A DNA stretch of 64,000 bases from Burkholderia metallica (GCF_902832845.1 NZ_CADFDB010000008.1:186001-250000), one strand, 5' to 3'; positions 15,927-25,315 are shown, counted from the stretch's first letter. Program-made: numbers and translations. The notes: a model not told the origin generated them from the letters alone.

Positions 15927-17764
15927 GCGATCCGCGCTATTCGATCGGTATCGACCTCGGTACGACACACTGCGCGCTGTCGTATGTCGACAGCGCCGCG
16001 AGCGACGGCGAAGCCATCACGCAGCAGGTGCTGCCGATCGCGCAGCTCACCGCGCCCGGCGCGCTGGAGTCGCGCGACCTGCTGCCGTCGTTCCTCTATC
16101 TGCCGCATGAAAGCGAACTCACGCAGGGCGACCTGACGCTGCCGTGGACGGCCTCGCGCGGCTTCGCGGTCGGCGAGATGGCGCGCACGCGCGGCGCCGG
16201 CACGCCGATCCGCCTCGTGTCGAGCGCGAAGAGCTGGCTGTGCCACCCGGGCGTCGATCGCCGCGCGGCGATCCTGCCGAGCGATGCGCCGCCGGAAGTG
16301 TCGCGCGTGTCGCCGCTGGAAAGCTCGATCCGCTACCTGACGCACCTGCGCGAAGCGTGGGATCACGCGCATCCCGACGCACCGTTCGCCGACCAGGACG
16401 TGACGGTCACGATCCCCGCGTCGTTCGACCCGGCCGCGCGCGAACTGACGGCGGAAGCCGCACGCGCCGCCGGCTACTCGCGGATGACGCTGCTCGAGGA
16501 GCCGCAGGCCGCGCTGTACAGCTGGATCCAGAAGAGCCAGGGCGGCTGGCGCAAGCAGGTGCAGGTCGGCGACCTGATCCTGTGCGTGGACGTCGGCGGC
16601 GGCACGACCGACCTGTCGCTGATCGCGGTCGTCGAGCGCGACGGCAATCTCGAACTGCATCGCGTGGCGGTCGGCGAGCACATCCTGCTCGGCGGCGACA
16701 ACATGGACCTCGCGCTCGCGCATGTGGTCGCGCGCAAGCTCGCGCAGCAGGGCACGCAGGCCGATCCATGGCAACTGCGCGCGCTCACGTACGCATGCCG
16801 CTCGGCGAAGGAAACGCTGCTGTCCGATCCGGCGACCGACGCGGTGCCGCTCGTCGTGCCGAGCCGCGGCTCGAAGCTGATCGGCGGGTCGATCCGCACG
16901 GAGCTCACGCGCGCGGAACTCACGCAGACGATCCTGGAAGGCTTCTTCCCGCAGGTCGATGCGGCCGCGCGCCCGGTGAGCCGCGCGCGCGTCGGCCTGA
17001 CGCAGCTCGGCCTGCCGTATGCGCAGGACGCGGGCGTCACGCGCCATCTCGCGGCGTTCCTCGGCCGCCAGGTCGCGGCGCTCGACACGCTCGAAGGCGT
17101 GCAGCGCACGCTGCCGCCGGGCGCGACGTTCCTGCATCCGACCGCCGTGCTGTTCAACGGCGGCGTGTTCAAGTCGACGCTGCTCACGCAGCGCGTGCTC
17201 GATACGCTCAACAGCTGGCTCGCCGCCGAAGGCGCGCCGCCCGCGCGCCTGCTCGAAGGCGCGGATCTCGACCTCGCGGTCGCGCGTGGCGCCGCGTACT
17301 ACGGCTACGTGAAGCGCGGCCGTGGCGTGCGCATTCGCGGCGGCACGGCGCGCGCGTACTACGTCGCGATCGAATCGGCGATGCCCGCGGTGCCGGGGCT
17401 CGAACCGCCGGTGCAGGCGCTGTGCGTCGCGCCGTTCGGGATGGAGGAAGGCTCGGACGCGGCGCTGCCGCCGCAGGAGTTCGGCCTCGTCGTCGGCGAA
17501 CCGGTGCAGTTCCGCTTCTTCGGTTCGTCGGTGCGCCGCCAGGACCAGGTCGGCACGCTGCTCGACTACTGGTCGCCCGAAGAGCTGCAGGAACTGGAAG
17601 AAATCCAGGCGACGCTGCCGGCCGAAGGGCGCACCGTCGGCGAAGTCGTGCCGGTGAAGCTGCATGCGCGCGTGACCGAAGCCGGCACGCTCGAACTCGA
17701 GGCGATCCCGAGCGGCACGAACGAGCGCTGGAAGGTCGAGTTCGACGTGCGCGGCGCCGCCTGA
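15923..17764 (+). CDS. atypical Hsp70-family protein (first copy)
   Basis: This 613-residue protein has the actin-like ATPase motifs of Hsp70: phosphate 1 (SIGIDLGTTHCALSY), phosphate 2 (LCVDVGGGTTDLSLIAV) and the adenosine-side FNGGVFKS. The usual peptide-binding domain is replaced by a shorter beta-rich part after about residue 470. The GTG start overlaps the DUF2760 stop. The gene ends 5 bp before the second Hsp70, so the three form one operon. No DnaJ or GrpE partner gene is nearby. It is probably a dedicated ATP-driven chaperone for a narrow set of clients; that is inference from the divergent substrate part and the fixed neighbourhood. Confidence 0.9.
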   Translation: MSDPRYSIGIDLGTTHCALSYVDSAASDGEAITQQVLPIAQLTAPGALESRDLLPSFLYLPHESELTQGDLTLPWTASRGFAVGEMARTRGAGTPIRLVSSAKSWLCHPGVDRRAAILPSDAPPEVSRVSPLESSIRYLTHLREAWDHAHPDAPFADQDVTVTIPASFDPAARELTAEAARAAGYSRMTLLEEPQAALYSWIQKSQGGWRKQVQVGDLILCVDVGGGTTDLSLIAVVERDGNLELHRVAVGEHILLGGDNMDLALAHVVARKLAQQGTQADPWQLRALTYACRSAKETLLSDPATDAVPLVVPSRGSKLIGGSIRTELTRAELTQTILEGFFPQVDAAARPVSRARVGLTQLGLPYAQDAGVTRHLAAFLGRQVAALDTLEGVQRTLPPGATFLHPTAVLFNGGVFKSTLLTQRVLDTLNSWLAAEGAPPARLLEGADLDLAVARGAAYYGYVKRGRGVRIRGGTARAYYVAIESAMPAVPGLEPPVQALCVAPFGMEEGSDAALPPQEFGLVVGEPVQFRFFGSSVRRQDQVGTLLDYWSPEELQELEEIQATLPAEGRTVGEVVPVKLHARVTEAGTLELEAIPSGTNERWKVEFDVRGAA

Positions 17765-17769
17765 GCACG

Positions 17770-20520
17770 ATGAAGCGTTATACGGTCGGGATCGACCTCG
17801 GCACGAGCAATACGGTCGTCGCGTACGTCGAGGCCGGTTCCGACGCGATCCGCGTGTTCGACGTCGAGCAGCTGGTCGGCCCCGGCGCGGTGGCCGCGCA
17901 GCCGCTGCTGCCGTCGGTGCGCTATCACCCGGCGGCCGGCGAGCTCGCGGCGCACGCGTTGCGGTTGCCGTGGCAGGCGGCCGGCGCACGTGACGGCGGC
18001 GCGGGTGACGCGCCGCCGCCCGTGATCGGCCGCTATGCGCGCACGCTCGGCGCGCAGGTGCCGGGCCGGCTCGTCACCAGCGCGAAGAGCTGGCTGTCGC
18101 ACGCGTCGGTCGACCGGCTCGCGGCGATCCTGCCGTGGGGCGCGGCCGACGGCGTCGACAAGGTGTCGCCGGTCGACGCGAGCGCGAGCTATCTCGCGCA
18201 CGTGCGCGATGCGTGGGACGCGCGTTTTCCCGATGCGCCGCTCGCGAAGCAGGACGTGATCCTGACGGTGCCTGCGTCGTTCGACGACGGCGCGCGCGCA
18301 CTGACGGTCGAGGCCGCCAGACGCGCGAAGCTGCCCGCGCTGCGGCTGCTGGAAGAGCCGCAAGCCGCGTTCTACGACTGGCTGTACGGTCAGCGCGACA
18401 CGCTGCGCGACACGTTCGCCGCCGCGCGGCGCGTGCTGATCTGCGACGTCGGCGGCGGCACGACCGACCTCACGCTCGTCGATGTCGCGCCGGGCGACGA
18501 CGGCGAGCCGACCTTCACACGCGTCGGCGTCGGCAATCACCTGATGCTCGGCGGCGACAACATGGACCTCGCGCTTGCGCGGCTGGTCGAAACGCGCCTC
18601 ACCGAGCCCGGCACGCGGCTCTCCGCCGCGAGCCTGTCGCAGCTCGTCGAGCGCTGCCGCGCGGCGAAGGAGCGGCTGCTCGGCGACGACGCGCCCGAAT
18701 CCGTCAACGTCACGCTGCTCCGCGCGGGCAGCAAGCTGGTCGGCGGCGCGCGTTCGGCCGAGCTGACGCGGCGGGAAGTCGAGCAGATCGTCGTCGAAGG
18801 TTTCTTTCCGCAGGTCGAAGCCGGCGAGTTGCCGCGCCGTGCGCGCGCCGCGATCGTCGAATTCGGGCTGCCGTATGCGAGCGATGCGGCTGTCACGCGG
18901 CACGTCGCCGCGTTCCTGAATCGTCATGCGGAAGGCCCGCTGCCCGACACGCTGCTGCTCAACGGCGGCGTGTTCCGCGCGGGCGCGCTCGCCGGCCGTC
19001 TCGCGCAGACGCTCGGCGCGTGGCGCGGCGCGCCGCTCGACGTGCTGCACAACGCGCATCCGGACGTCGCGGTCGCGCGCGGCGCGGTGGCCTACGGGCT
19101 CGCGCGCGCCGGGCACGCACCGCGCATCGGCGGCGGCTCCGCGCGCAGCTATTTCCTCGTGCTCGACGGCGCCGCCGCCGCCGATGCGGCTGCGCGCGGC
19201 GTCTGCCTGCTGCCGCGCGGCGCGCAGGAGGGGCACGAGATCCGGCTCGACGATCGCACGTTCGCGCTGCAACTCGGGCAGCCGGTGCGCTTCCACCTCG
19301 TGTCGACGGTGGCGGACACCGCGTACCGGCCCGGCGATCTCGTCGATCTCGACGGCGGCGATTTCGTGCGGCTGCCGCCGATCGCGACGGTCGTCGATGC
19401 GAAGGCGGCCGGCGCTGCGCGCGAAACGCCGGTGAAGCTCAGCGCGTCGCTGACCGAAGTCGGCACGCTCGAAATGCACTGCATCGCGACCGACGACACG
19501 GCGCGCCGCTGGCGGCTCGAATTCCAGTTGCGCGGCGATACACCCGCGCAAGGCGACGATGCGCCCGCGCGGCATCCGCGTCTCGACCAGGCGATCGAGC
19601 TGATCGAGCGTTCGTTCGGCAGCAAGGCCGCCGGCGTCACGCCGAAAGACACGCGACGGTTGCGCGCGCAACTGGAACACGTGCTCGGCCCGCGCGACGC
19701 GTGGGACGTCGCACTCGCGCGCGAACTGTTCGACGCGTTGCTGGCGCGCGCGCGGCGGCGCCGGCGCTCGGCCGATCACGAACGCGCGTGGCTGAACCTC
19801 GCCGGCTATTGCCTGCGCCCGGGCTTCGGCCATCCGCTCGATGCATGGCGCATCGAGCAGCTGTGGCCGCTGTTCGACGACGGCATTCAATATGTGAACG
19901 ACGGCCAGGTGTGGTCGGAGTGGTGGACGCTGTGGCGGCGCGTGGCCGGCGGCCTCGACGACGATGCGCAGACGCAGGTGCGCGACGCGATCGCGTTCCT
20001 CGAACCGACCGACGACAAGCGGCGCAAGCTGCCGTTCGATCCGGGCAAGGTCGGGCCGGCCGACATGACGCGGCTGTCTGCTTCGCTCGAACGATTGCCG
20101 GTCGAGCGCAAGGTCGAGCTGGCCGAACGGCTGATCGCGCAATTGCAGAAGCCGGCCGAGCGTGCGCTGTGCGCGTGGGCGCTCGGGCGCATCGGTGCGC
20201 GGCGGCCGTTCTACGGCAGCGCGCACAGTGTCGTGCCTGCGGAAGTCGCGAAGGGCTGGCTCGATGCGCTGTTCGCGCTCGACTGGAAGCAGGTCGAACC
20301 TGCCGCGTTCGCGGCCGCGCAGATCGCGCGGATGACCGGCGACCGTTCACGCGACCTGCCGGACGACACGCGCGACGCGGTGATCAAGCGCCTGTCGGCC
20401 GCGAATGCGTCGACGGCGTGGATCGACATGGTGCGCGAGGCGATTGCATTCGACGAAGCCGACACGGTGCGCGTGTTCGGCGAAACGCTGCCGGCGGGGT
20501 TGAAGCTGCTGGCCGGGTGA
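17770..20520 (+). CDS. atypical long Hsp70-family protein with C-terminal helical extension
   Basis: This 916-residue protein has Hsp70 ATPase motifs (TVGIDLGTSNTVVAY; ICDVGGGTTDLTLV; LLNGGVFRA) in the first roughly 430 residues and a beta-rich middle. A 300-residue, mostly helical C-terminal extension follows (from about residue 600: AIELIERSFGSKAAGVTPKD ... WSEWWTLWRRVAGG), of the DUF3731 kind. Canonical DnaK is about 640 residues, so the extension is the distinctive feature. It is co-transcribed with DUF2760 and the first Hsp70 and is about 35-40 percent similar to the latter by eye in the ATPase part, which suggests an old duplication with specialisation. Confidence 0.9.
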   Translation: MKRYTVGIDLGTSNTVVAYVEAGSDAIRVFDVEQLVGPGAVAAQPLLPSVRYHPAAGELAAHALRLPWQAAGARDGGAGDAPPPVIGRYARTLGAQVPGRLVTSAKSWLSHASVDRLAAILPWGAADGVDKVSPVDASASYLAHVRDAWDARFPDAPLAKQDVILTVPASFDDGARALTVEAARRAKLPALRLLEEPQAAFYDWLYGQRDTLRDTFAAARRVLICDVGGGTTDLTLVDVAPGDDGEPTFTRVGVGNHLMLGGDNMDLALARLVETRLTEPGTRLSAASLSQLVERCRAAKERLLGDDAPESVNVTLLRAGSKLVGGARSAELTRREVEQIVVEGFFPQVEAGELPRRARAAIVEFGLPYASDAAVTRHVAAFLNRHAEGPLPDTLLLNGGVFRAGALAGRLAQTLGAWRGAPLDVLHNAHPDVAVARGAVAYGLARAGHAPRIGGGSARSYFLVLDGAAAADAAARGVCLLPRGAQEGHEIRLDDRTFALQLGQPVRFHLVSTVADTAYRPGDLVDLDGGDFVRLPPIATVVDAKAAGAARETPVKLSASLTEVGTLEMHCIATDDTARRWRLEFQLRGDTPAQGDDAPARHPRLDQAIELIERSFGSKAAGVTPKDTRRLRAQLEHVLGPRDAWDVALARELFDALLARARRRRRSADHERAWLNLAGYCLRPGFGHPLDAWRIEQLWPLFDDGIQYVNDGQVWSEWWTLWRRVAGGLDDDAQTQVRDAIAFLEPTDDKRRKLPFDPGKVGPADMTRLSASLERLPVERKVELAERLIAQLQKPAERALCAWALGRIGARRPFYGSAHSVVPAEVAKGWLDALFALDWKQVEPAAFAAAQIARMTGDRSRDLPDDTRDAVIKRLSAANASTAWIDMVREAIAFDEADTVRVFGETLPAGLKLLAG

Positions 20521-20614
20521 GCGGCGCCGCGGGCGCCGGTATCGTTCGGATGCCGGAGCATTCCGCAGCGTTGCCGATGCGGGCCGACACTCGCCGATTC
20601 AATGCCCTTCGAAC

Positions 20615-20653
20615 GAAAAAACGGCAGCCGTTGCATCGCATCGGCAGCCGTTT
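20615..20653 (-). terminator. intrinsic terminator of ctlX
   Basis: Read on the minus strand, arms AAACGGC / GCCGTTT with an inner GCCG/CGGC pairing around an 11-base loop are followed by a run of T. It lies about 20-60 bp past the ctlX stop. Two copies of CGGCAGCCG create the stem. Confidence 0.65.
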
Positions 20654-20673
20654 GCGCTTTGTGAGCCTGCCGG

Positions 20674-21678
20674 TCAGATTTGCGCCGTCGTCTCGCGTGG
20701 CGATGCGGCCGATTCCACGGCGATCGCATCCGGCGCGGCCGCCCGCCGCGCGAGATGAATCCCCGCGAGCATGCAGCGCACCGATCCGCCGGCCAGTTCG
20801 ATCGTCGGCACGTCGAGCGGCAGTAACCGCGCGGAGCGCTCGATCGTCGCGCGCTGGTCAAGTGTGAGGCAATCGAACGCCCGCCGCGACAGCGCAAGCA
20901 CACGCCCGTTTCTTCCCGACAATTCCAGCGTATTGCCCGCGAAGTTCGCGATCTGCGACTGATCGAGCGCGATCACCGCGCGACCCGTTTCAGTCAGGCG
21001 TTGCGCGATCTCGGCACGACGCCGGCTGTCGGCGATCAGGTCGAGGCCCACCATCGCGAACTCGGTCGCGACGCTCATCATCACGTTCGTGTGATAGATC
21101 GGCCGCCCGTCGGCATCGGCCGTATCGAAGCAGATCGGCTCGAAATTGAAGTGCGTGCAGAAGCGTTCGAGCGCGACCGGATCGGCGCGGCGCGAACGCG
21201 CGGTGTATGCGATCCGTGCGACGTGATCTAGCACCATCGCGCCGGTGCCTTCGAGGAACACGTCGTCGTATTCGAGGCCCGAATAGTCGATCACGTCCTG
21301 CACGCGGTACTCGGCCTTCAGCATCTCGATCACGTCCGCGCGCCGCTCGCGGCGGCGGTTCGGGCTCGCCATCGGATACAGCGCGACGTGGCCGCCCGGG
21401 TGCGTCGAAAACCAGTTGTTCGGGAACACGGAATCGGGCGTGTCGCGCTCGCCGTGATCGTCGAACACATGCACGCGCACGCCCGCATCGGCGACCGTCT
21501 GCGCGGCGGCCGTGACTTCGTCGCACGCGGCGGCCGATACGCGCGACTCCGGGCCGCCCGCACCGCCGCCGGCCGTGCGCTGGAACGCGTTGTCGGCCGC
21601 GGTCTGCGGGTTCGGCAGGAAGCGGTGCGGCCGGATCATCACGACGGCGGCCGGCGCCTGGATCGATACGAGGTTCAT
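20674..21678 (-). CDS. ctlX: citrulline utilization hydrolase CtlX (guanidino/amidino hydrolase superfamily)
   Basis: This 334-residue amidinotransferase-fold enzyme has the motifs VFPNNWFSTHPGGHVALYPM, EGTGAMVLDH and IYHTNVMMSV. The cysteine in GGSVRCMLAGIHL near residue 310 is the expected nucleophile. CtlX-type proteins hydrolyse citrulline to ornithine, CO2 and ammonia. The ATG at 21678 gives the family-typical N-terminus (MNLVSIQAPAAVVMIRPHRF). It lies 59 bp behind an ornithine cyclodeaminase gene and ends at a good terminator. With that enzyme it would turn citrulline into proline. Confidence 0.88.
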   Translation of the reverse strand: MNLVSIQAPAAVVMIRPHRFLPNPQTAADNAFQRTAGGGAGGPESRVSAAACDEVTAAAQTVADAGVRVHVFDDHGERDTPDSVFPNNWFSTHPGGHVALYPMASPNRRRERRADVIEMLKAEYRVQDVIDYSGLEYDDVFLEGTGAMVLDHVARIAYTARSRRADPVALERFCTHFNFEPICFDTADADGRPIYHTNVMMSVATEFAMVGLDLIADSRRRAEIAQRLTETGRAVIALDQSQIANFAGNTLELSGRNGRVLALSRRAFDCLTLDQRATIERSARLLPLDVPTIELAGGSVRCMLAGIHLARRAAAPDAIAVESAASPRETTAQI

Positions 21679-21737
21679 GAAAGACGGGAGCGAAGGGCAG
21701 GAAAGCGGGCGGCGCGCCGGCCGCCCGTGGATGACGG

Positions 21738-22817
21738 TCAGCGCGCGAGCGCGGCGACGGCTTCGGTCACGTACGCCGCGTGACCCTGCGCGATCGCGGC
21801 CGGGTCGTCGATCAGCGCGAACAGGTTCTTCGGGTCGACGGCCGGCGGAATCAGCGCGATCTCGACGCCCGCGTTGTGCTGCTGCGCGAGCGCATACAGG
21901 TAGCGCAGCGCCGAGTAGTCTTCCAGCGCGAAGCCGACCGAGTCGAACACCGTGACTTCGTCCGCGCGATCGCGGCCGGTCGTCTCGCGCTGCAGCACGC
22001 GCCACAGCTCGGTGACGGGGAAGTCGGCCGGCATCTGCTGGATCTCGCCTTCGATGCGCGACTGCGGCTCGAATTCGACGAACACGCGGCCCGCATGCAG
22101 CACGCCCGCTTCGAGTTCGGTCTTGCCGGGGCAATCGCCGCCGACGGCGTTCACGTGCATGCCGGGCTCGATCATGTCGGTCGTGACGATCGTCGCGTAC
22201 GCCTTGTCGGCGGTGACGGTCGTCACGATGTCGGCGCCGCGCACCGCGTCGGCGGTCGACGCGGCACGCACGACGCGCAGTTCAGGGTACGCGGCGAGGT
22301 TCCGCACGAGCTTCTCGGTCGCGTGCGGATCGACGTCGAACACGCGGATTTCGTCGATGCCGAGCAGCGTGTGAAACGCGATCGCCTGGAATTCGCTCTG
22401 CGCGCCGTTGCCGATCAGCGCCATCGTGTGCGAATCGGGGCGGGCGAGGACTTGCGCGGCGAGCACCGACGTCGCGGCCGTGCGCAGCGCGGTGGTCAGC
22501 GTCAGTTCGGCCAGCAGCAGCGGGTAGCCGGTATCGACTTCGGCCAGCGCGCCGAACGCCATCACCGTGTGCATGCCGCGCGCGGCGTTGACGGGGTGGC
22601 CGTTCACGTACTTGAACGCGAACAGCGACGCGTTCGCGACGGGCATCAGTTCGATCACGCCGTCGCGCGAGTGGCACGCGACGCGCGGCGACTTGTCGAA
22701 GTCGGCCCAGTGCAGGTAATCGGCGCGCAGCGTGTCGACGAGTTCGCGCAGGAACGTCGTGACGCCGGTTTGGGCGATCAGTCGCGCGGTGGCGGGAACG
22801 TCGAGGAAGCGGGTCAT
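21738..22817 (-). CDS. ocd: ornithine cyclodeaminase
   Basis: This 359-residue protein matches the long, true ornithine cyclodeaminase branch: VDTGYPLLLAELTLTTALRTAA, the NAD Rossmann motif MALIGNGAQSEFQA, and DIVTTVTADKAYATIV. The reaction is L-ornithine to L-proline plus ammonia with bound NAD+. Compared with the 11039-12010 homologue it keeps the longer N- and C-terminal parts expected of Ocd. It is first in the operon before ctlX and is divergent from an Lrp/AsnC-type regulator, so the unit is probably induced by an amino acid such as ornithine, citrulline or arginine (inference). Confidence 0.9.
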   Translation of the reverse strand: MTRFLDVPATARLIAQTGVTTFLRELVDTLRADYLHWADFDKSPRVACHSRDGVIELMPVANASLFAFKYVNGHPVNAARGMHTVMAFGALAEVDTGYPLLLAELTLTTALRTAATSVLAAQVLARPDSHTMALIGNGAQSEFQAIAFHTLLGIDEIRVFDVDPHATEKLVRNLAAYPELRVVRAASTADAVRGADIVTTVTADKAYATIVTTDMIEPGMHVNAVGGDCPGKTELEAGVLHAGRVFVEFEPQSRIEGEIQQMPADFPVTELWRVLQRETTGRDRADEVTVFDSVGFALEDYSALRYLYALAQQHNAGVEIALIPPAVDPKNLFALIDDPAAIAQGHAAYVTEAVAALAR

Positions 22818-22993
22818 CGGTCTGTCTCCATATTCAGTGCCGGTACGGGTGTCCTGGCGCTCGGGTCGACCGGGCGGTGTTTCGGCGCGGGTCCGGGCCT
22901 TGTGGAAAGCGGCGGCGCGGCGTGTTCAGCCGGTCGATGGAGTCATTATTTCCGCGAGTCGAGCCAACAAAAAGACGGCAAAAGTGGCAGATT

Positions 22994-23001
22994 TATCGAT
23001 A
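22994..23001. promoter_or_regulatory. AT-rich palindrome in the ocd-lrp divergent region
   Basis: TATCGATA sits in the 295-bp divergent gap between flanking TGGCA and TGCCA blocks (22985-23016). Lrp-type regulators favour such AT-rich dyads, so this is a candidate binding site. No clear -10/-35 pair was identified for either gene. Confidence 0.35.
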
Positions 23002-23112
23002 GACTTGGCAAAATGCCAGCCAGATCCGGCAGTTTGTTCAGTTCGCATGGATCGAAATGCACGACGTCCGGCATGCTGGCGGCCGGCTCACGCTCAACAG
23101 GAAGGCCCGTTC

Positions 23113-23544
23113 ATGATCACGCTCGACGACGTCGACCGACAGCTCATCGCGCTGCTGCGCGACAACGCGCGACTGCCCGTCGTCGCGCTGGCGAAGGAAC
23201 TGCGCGTCGCGCGCGCGACCGTGCAGAACCGGCTGACGCGGCTGGAGAAGAACGGCGTGATCGTCGGCTATACGGTGCGGCTCAAGCCGGCGGCGGAGCG
23301 GCACCGCATTCGCGCGCTGATGTCGATCGCCGTGCAGGGCAATCGCGGCGCGGAAGTGGTGAAGGTGCTGCGCGGGCATCCGAACGTCGCGTCGATCCAC
23401 AGCACCAACGGGCGCTGGGATCTCGTCGCCGAACTGCATGCGGATTCGCTCGAGCACTTCGATCGCGTGCTCGGCGCGATCCGGCTGATCGACGGGATCG
23501 CGAGTACCGAGACGAGTATTTTGCTGTCGACGCACAAGGCGTGA
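23113..23544 (+). CDS. Lrp/AsnC-family regulator of the ctlX-ocd operon
   Basis: This 143-residue protein has an N-terminal helix-turn-helix (DDVDRQLIALLRDNARLPVVALAKELRVARATVQNRLTRLEKNG) and a C-terminal RAM ligand-binding domain (ALMSIAVQGNRGAEVVKVL ... WDLVAELHADSLEHFD). It is divergent from ocd-ctlX. Lrp proteins typically activate adjacent amino-acid genes when bound to the amino acid. The ATG at 23113 begins the canonical family sequence; the longer open frame upstream lies within the promoter region. Confidence 0.92.
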   Translation: MITLDDVDRQLIALLRDNARLPVVALAKELRVARATVQNRLTRLEKNGVIVGYTVRLKPAAERHRIRALMSIAVQGNRGAEVVKVLRGHPNVASIHSTNGRWDLVAELHADSLEHFDRVLGAIRLIDGIASTETSILLSTHKA

Positions 23545-23890
23545 CGCGGGTATCCCGGCGACGCCGCGGCGGCCGTACGAAAGGGCGGGCCGGCGCGAAG
23601 TGCGCGGCCGGGCGTCGTTTCCGTTGCGATCGCAGCCGTTGCATACATGGCGTTTACCCGGGCCCGATTCCGTCGTAATACGAGCCAGTCGATTTCCGCA
23701 GAACGGGAATCGTTTCATCCGCCCGGAGTGTGGAATGCGGCGTACCGAGCGGCAACCGGGATATTCAACCCTTCCGGCTTTTCATTCGGCGATATTCTCG
23801 GGAATTACACTAATCCGCATCACAAAGTCAAAACTTGGGCCCGCTTGAACTGGTTCGGCATGCTAATCTGAATCGGCAATAAAAAAACGC
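23545..23890. other. gene-free, less GC-rich stretch before the ICMT-like gene
   Basis: From about 23650 the base composition drops, with AT-rich words such as TCGGGAATTACACTAATCC and a run of seven A just before 23891. The only open frame (23647-23871) has no ribosome site and no recognisable product. I see no RNA or repeat. It probably holds the promoter of the methyltransferase gene. Confidence 0.4.
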
Positions 23891-24613
23891 ATGAATGACG
23901 GGGTCGACAAGATGACACAGGTCACACAGGATGCCGGAAGGCGGGGGGAATGTGCGCAAGACGCCCGGATGCCGCATGCCGCGGAGGCGGAAGGGGCGTC
24001 GGAGCCGATCAATCTGGTCGAACTGGGCGCTCGCGTGTGCTCGGTGACCGTGCTAGGCCTGTTTGCCTATCTGGCTTATCTACCGTGGCGCCAGAATCCG
24101 GGCCGGATCACGTTGATCCTGCTGCTGGTCTCCGCGGCACTGACCGTGGGATTGTCGGCATTCGCGAAATTGCCGAAGCGGCGCGACTGGCATCCGGTCG
24201 CGGTGTGCTTTTCCGTTGGCGGCTCGTTCTACTGCCTCGCCTATCAACTGGACGCCAGTACCCAACTGATTCCCGAGTGGGCCGGCGCAACTTTGCAATT
24301 TTGCGGGATTGCGTGCCAGCTGTGCGCGAAACTGTCACTGGGGCGCTCGTTCGGTCTGCTGCCCGCCAATCGCGGGGTCGTTTCGGTCGGTGCGTACCGG
24401 TTCGTGCGTCACCCGATCTATGCGTCCTACCTGTTGTCCGAAATCGGTTTCCTGCTCGCCAACTACAGCGCGCGAAACGTGTTCATGATCACCACCTGGA
24501 TGCTGCTGCAGATCGGGCGGATCAGTCTCGAGGAAAGGGTGTTGTCGGAAGATGCGGATTATCGTGCGTACAAGGAGAAGGTGCGGTACCGGCTGATTCC
24601 GGGCGTGTTTTGA
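23891..24613 (+). CDS. ICMT/PEMT-like membrane methyltransferase
   Basis: This 240-residue protein has about five to six hydrophobic segments. Its C-terminal signature is typical of isoprenylcysteine carboxyl methyltransferase-like proteins: GAYRFVRHPIYASYLLSEIG, then RISLEERVLSEDADYRAYKE and VRYRLIPGVF. These conserved RHP and EE residues bind S-adenosylmethionine at the membrane. Bacterial members methylate lipids or small molecules, and most are uncharacterised. The first 40 residues are polar and poorly conserved, and a later start (MTQVTQ at 23912) is possible. The gene and its upstream region are visibly less GC-rich than the neighbours, which may indicate transfer. Confidence 0.82.
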   Translation: MNDGVDKMTQVTQDAGRRGECAQDARMPHAAEAEGASEPINLVELGARVCSVTVLGLFAYLAYLPWRQNPGRITLILLLVSAALTVGLSAFAKLPKRRDWHPVAVCFSVGGSFYCLAYQLDASTQLIPEWAGATLQFCGIACQLCAKLSLGRSFGLLPANRGVVSVGAYRFVRHPIYASYLLSEIGFLLANYSARNVFMITTWMLLQIGRISLEERVLSEDADYRAYKEKVRYRLIPGVF

Positions 24614-24721
24614 CGCGCAGGCCGGGCGCGCGCCATGCGCGTCCGCGATGACGCACATGGGCACGCGATGTCGCGCCGCGATCGGGCCGATCCCGTGTCG
24701 AGGTGCAGGTACCGCCACAGG

Positions 24722-25315
24722 TCAGGCGCGGGCCGCCGGTTCCGGAAACACCGGCTCGCCCAGCGTCAGCATCAACCGGTTCGCCCACGCGAAGATCGCG
24801 ACCGCGTGCGACAGGTCGAGAATCTCCTCATGCGTCAGCCCTTCGGCTTCCAGCGCCGCGATGTCGGTCGTGTCGACCGTATCGGGCCGCTCCGTCAGCG
24901 CGATCGCATAGCGGACGATCGCGCGTTCGCGCGCCGTCGTGCCGGCCGTGGCCGGATCGTCGAACACCTGCTCGATCGCGTCGGTGCGTTTCGCGAGCTG
25001 CGCGAAGCGCTGCGCATGCACCGACGCGCAATACACGCAGCCGTTCACGCGCGACACGGCCGTGCTCGCCAGTTCGCGCTCCGCGCGCGACAGCCCGCCC
25101 GGGCCGTACATGATCGCGTTGAATACGCCGGAACGTTGCCGCAGGATCTCGGGCAAGTGGACGAGCAGCAGGTAATAGTCGGACGTCTTCGCTTGCGGAT
25201 GGCTCGCGTCGAGCACCGCAAGCTGATCGGGCGTCGCCGCATCGAGCGAAACCGTGTCGAGCCATGCACACCAGCCGAGCGTGTCGGACGTGAAGCCGTG
25301 AGTGGCCGTCGTCAT
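24722..25315 (-). CDS. alkylhydroperoxidase-like CMD-domain protein
   Basis: This 197-residue AhpD-fold protein has an intact thiol pair and proton-relay histidine (SRVNGCVYCASVHAQRF: CxxC plus H), so peroxidase-type chemistry is plausible. Resemblance is to the Avi_7169-type alkylhydroperoxidase domain proteins that occur paired with a second CMD protein. Its ATG overlaps the stop of the upstream CMD gene (ATGA). It is last in a four-gene operon: LysR, flavin monooxygenase-like, CMD, CMD. Confidence 0.85.
   Translation of the reverse strand: MTTATHGFTSDTLGWCAWLDTVSLDAATPDQLAVLDASHPQAKTSDYYLLLVHLPEILRQRSGVFNAIMYGPGGLSRAERELASTAVSRVNGCVYCASVHAQRFAQLAKRTDAIEQVFDDPATAGTTARERAIVRYAIALTERPDTVDTTDIAALEAEGLTHEEILDLSHAVAIFAWANRLMLTLGEPVFPEPAARA

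Noticed and set aside
17566-20226. 886-codon minus-strand frame opposite the second Hsp70
   Set aside because: Mirror frame of a real gene; low-complexity Arg/Ala/Gln composition without motifs.
20621-20650. Direct repeat CGGCAGCCG x2 as a possible repeat element
   Set aside because: Better explained as the two arms of the ctlX terminator.
23647-23871. 74-codon frame before the methyltransferase
   Set aside because: No ribosome site and no recognisable product; part of an AT-richer promoter region.
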